Below are positions 6,369 through 6,671 of a stretch of DNA of 6,671 nt, piece by piece. Position 1 is the stretch's first letter. The number at the start of each line of letters is the position of its first letter. The notes beneath the pieces are model-generated. The model made no database searches. It had not been told where the DNA came from and saw only the letters and a list, made by a program, of their open reading frames with translations. Made by a program: the position numbers and the translations under genes. Source of the stretch: Deferribacteraceae bacterium (GTDB lineage Bacteria; Chrysiogenota; Deferribacteres; Deferribacterales; JAISNW01); NCBI GenBank assembly GCA_031276055.1, contig JAISNW010000149.1, positions 1-6,671 on the forward strand, written 5' to 3'.

Positions 6369-6671
6369 TCATAACAAGGATGCGCCTTCCGAAAAAGAGC
6401 GCCTCGTCTATGCTATGGGTTATAACAACAGCGCTTACCTTATGTTCTTCCCATATCTTCATAAAGAGAAGTCGGGAAGTTTCAGCGCTGTAATGATCAA
6501 GCGCTGAAAACGGTTCATCTAAAAGGAGGAGATCGGGCGAAGTTATAAACGCCCTTGCTAGAGCCGCCCGCTGTTTTTGCCCTCCCGAGAGCTCTGACGG
6601 GTAGCGATGGAAAAGCCCGCTTATTCCAAGCTCATCAGCTATTTCAGCCAGTCGGGAACTATTTATAGGCG
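6295..6671 (-). CDS. ABC transporter ATPase, SsuB/TauB-like, 5' truncated by window edge
   Basis: This gene runs off the right edge. On the minus strand the frame with codons starting at 6669 is open for 124 residues to the TAA at 6297-6295. Seen: canonical signature LSGGQKQR (LSGGQ at 6591-6577), Walker [13 protein letters not shown] (from 6531), and switch His in VITHSIDEA (His codon 6417-6415). All motifs visible here are intact, unlike the ATPase at the left end. Walker A and the Q-loop lie outside. The DEPFSALD and HSIDEA wording is typical of the nitrate/sulfonate/taurine ATPases. It energises the permease encoded immediately downstream, with which it overlaps by 41-74 bp depending on the permease start, so the two are surely co-transcribed and probably translationally coupled. 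Confidence 0.92.
   Translation of the reverse strand, partial: PINSSRLAEIADELGISGLFHRYPSELSGGQKQRAALARAFITSPDLLLLDEPFSALDHYSAETSRLLFMKIWEEHKVSAVVITHSIDEALFFGRRILVMNAKGDLSEIKTREKAELYNMLYSL

Overview
The window holds eight protein-coding genes packed almost without gaps, with no RNA gene, insertion sequence or CRISPR array that I can see. GC content is moderate. The genes suggest a diderm (Gram-negative-type) bacterium with tight operons and good Shine-Dalgarno sites: there is a PAP2 phosphatase resembling lipid A phosphatases, a Tro/Mnt-type ABC cassette and a SsuBC-type cassette. I cannot name the lineage. The Tro-like cassette recalls spirochaetes but is not diagnostic.

Left part, plus strand (1-2777): the 3' part of an operon encoding an ABC-3 (manganese/zinc/iron, TroBCD/MntBCD-type) transporter. 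It consists of an ATPase cut by the left edge, then two permeases linked by an 8-bp overlap and a 2-bp gap. The operon layout and overall folds match the family. However, the ATPase has substitutions at the Q-loop, the signature motif and the switch histidine, and by eye both permeases lack the family's Asp/His metal-gating pair. All three frames are intact. This looks like a diverged ABC-3 system with changed substrate or mechanism rather than an ordinary Mn/Zn importer, and it is the most interesting item here. Both permeases carry C-terminal winged-helix-like extensions.

Middle, minus strand (5482 down to 2772): leuB (3-isopropylmalate dehydrogenase), a PAP2-family membrane phosphatase and an MBL-fold metallohydrolase with a C-terminal winged-helix-like domain. 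The genes are separated by 25 bp each, so they are probably one transcription unit behind a plausible promoter at about 5502-5530. Their metabolic roles do not obviously connect. The last gene converges on the plus-strand operon and the two stop codons overlap.

Right part, minus strand (right edge down to 5604): the C-terminal half of an ABC ATPase and its permease, of the nitrate/sulfonate/taurine family (SsuB/SsuC-like), overlapping by up to 74 bp. The substrate-binding protein is not in the window. The longest non-coding stretch is 121 bp, between this permease and leuB.
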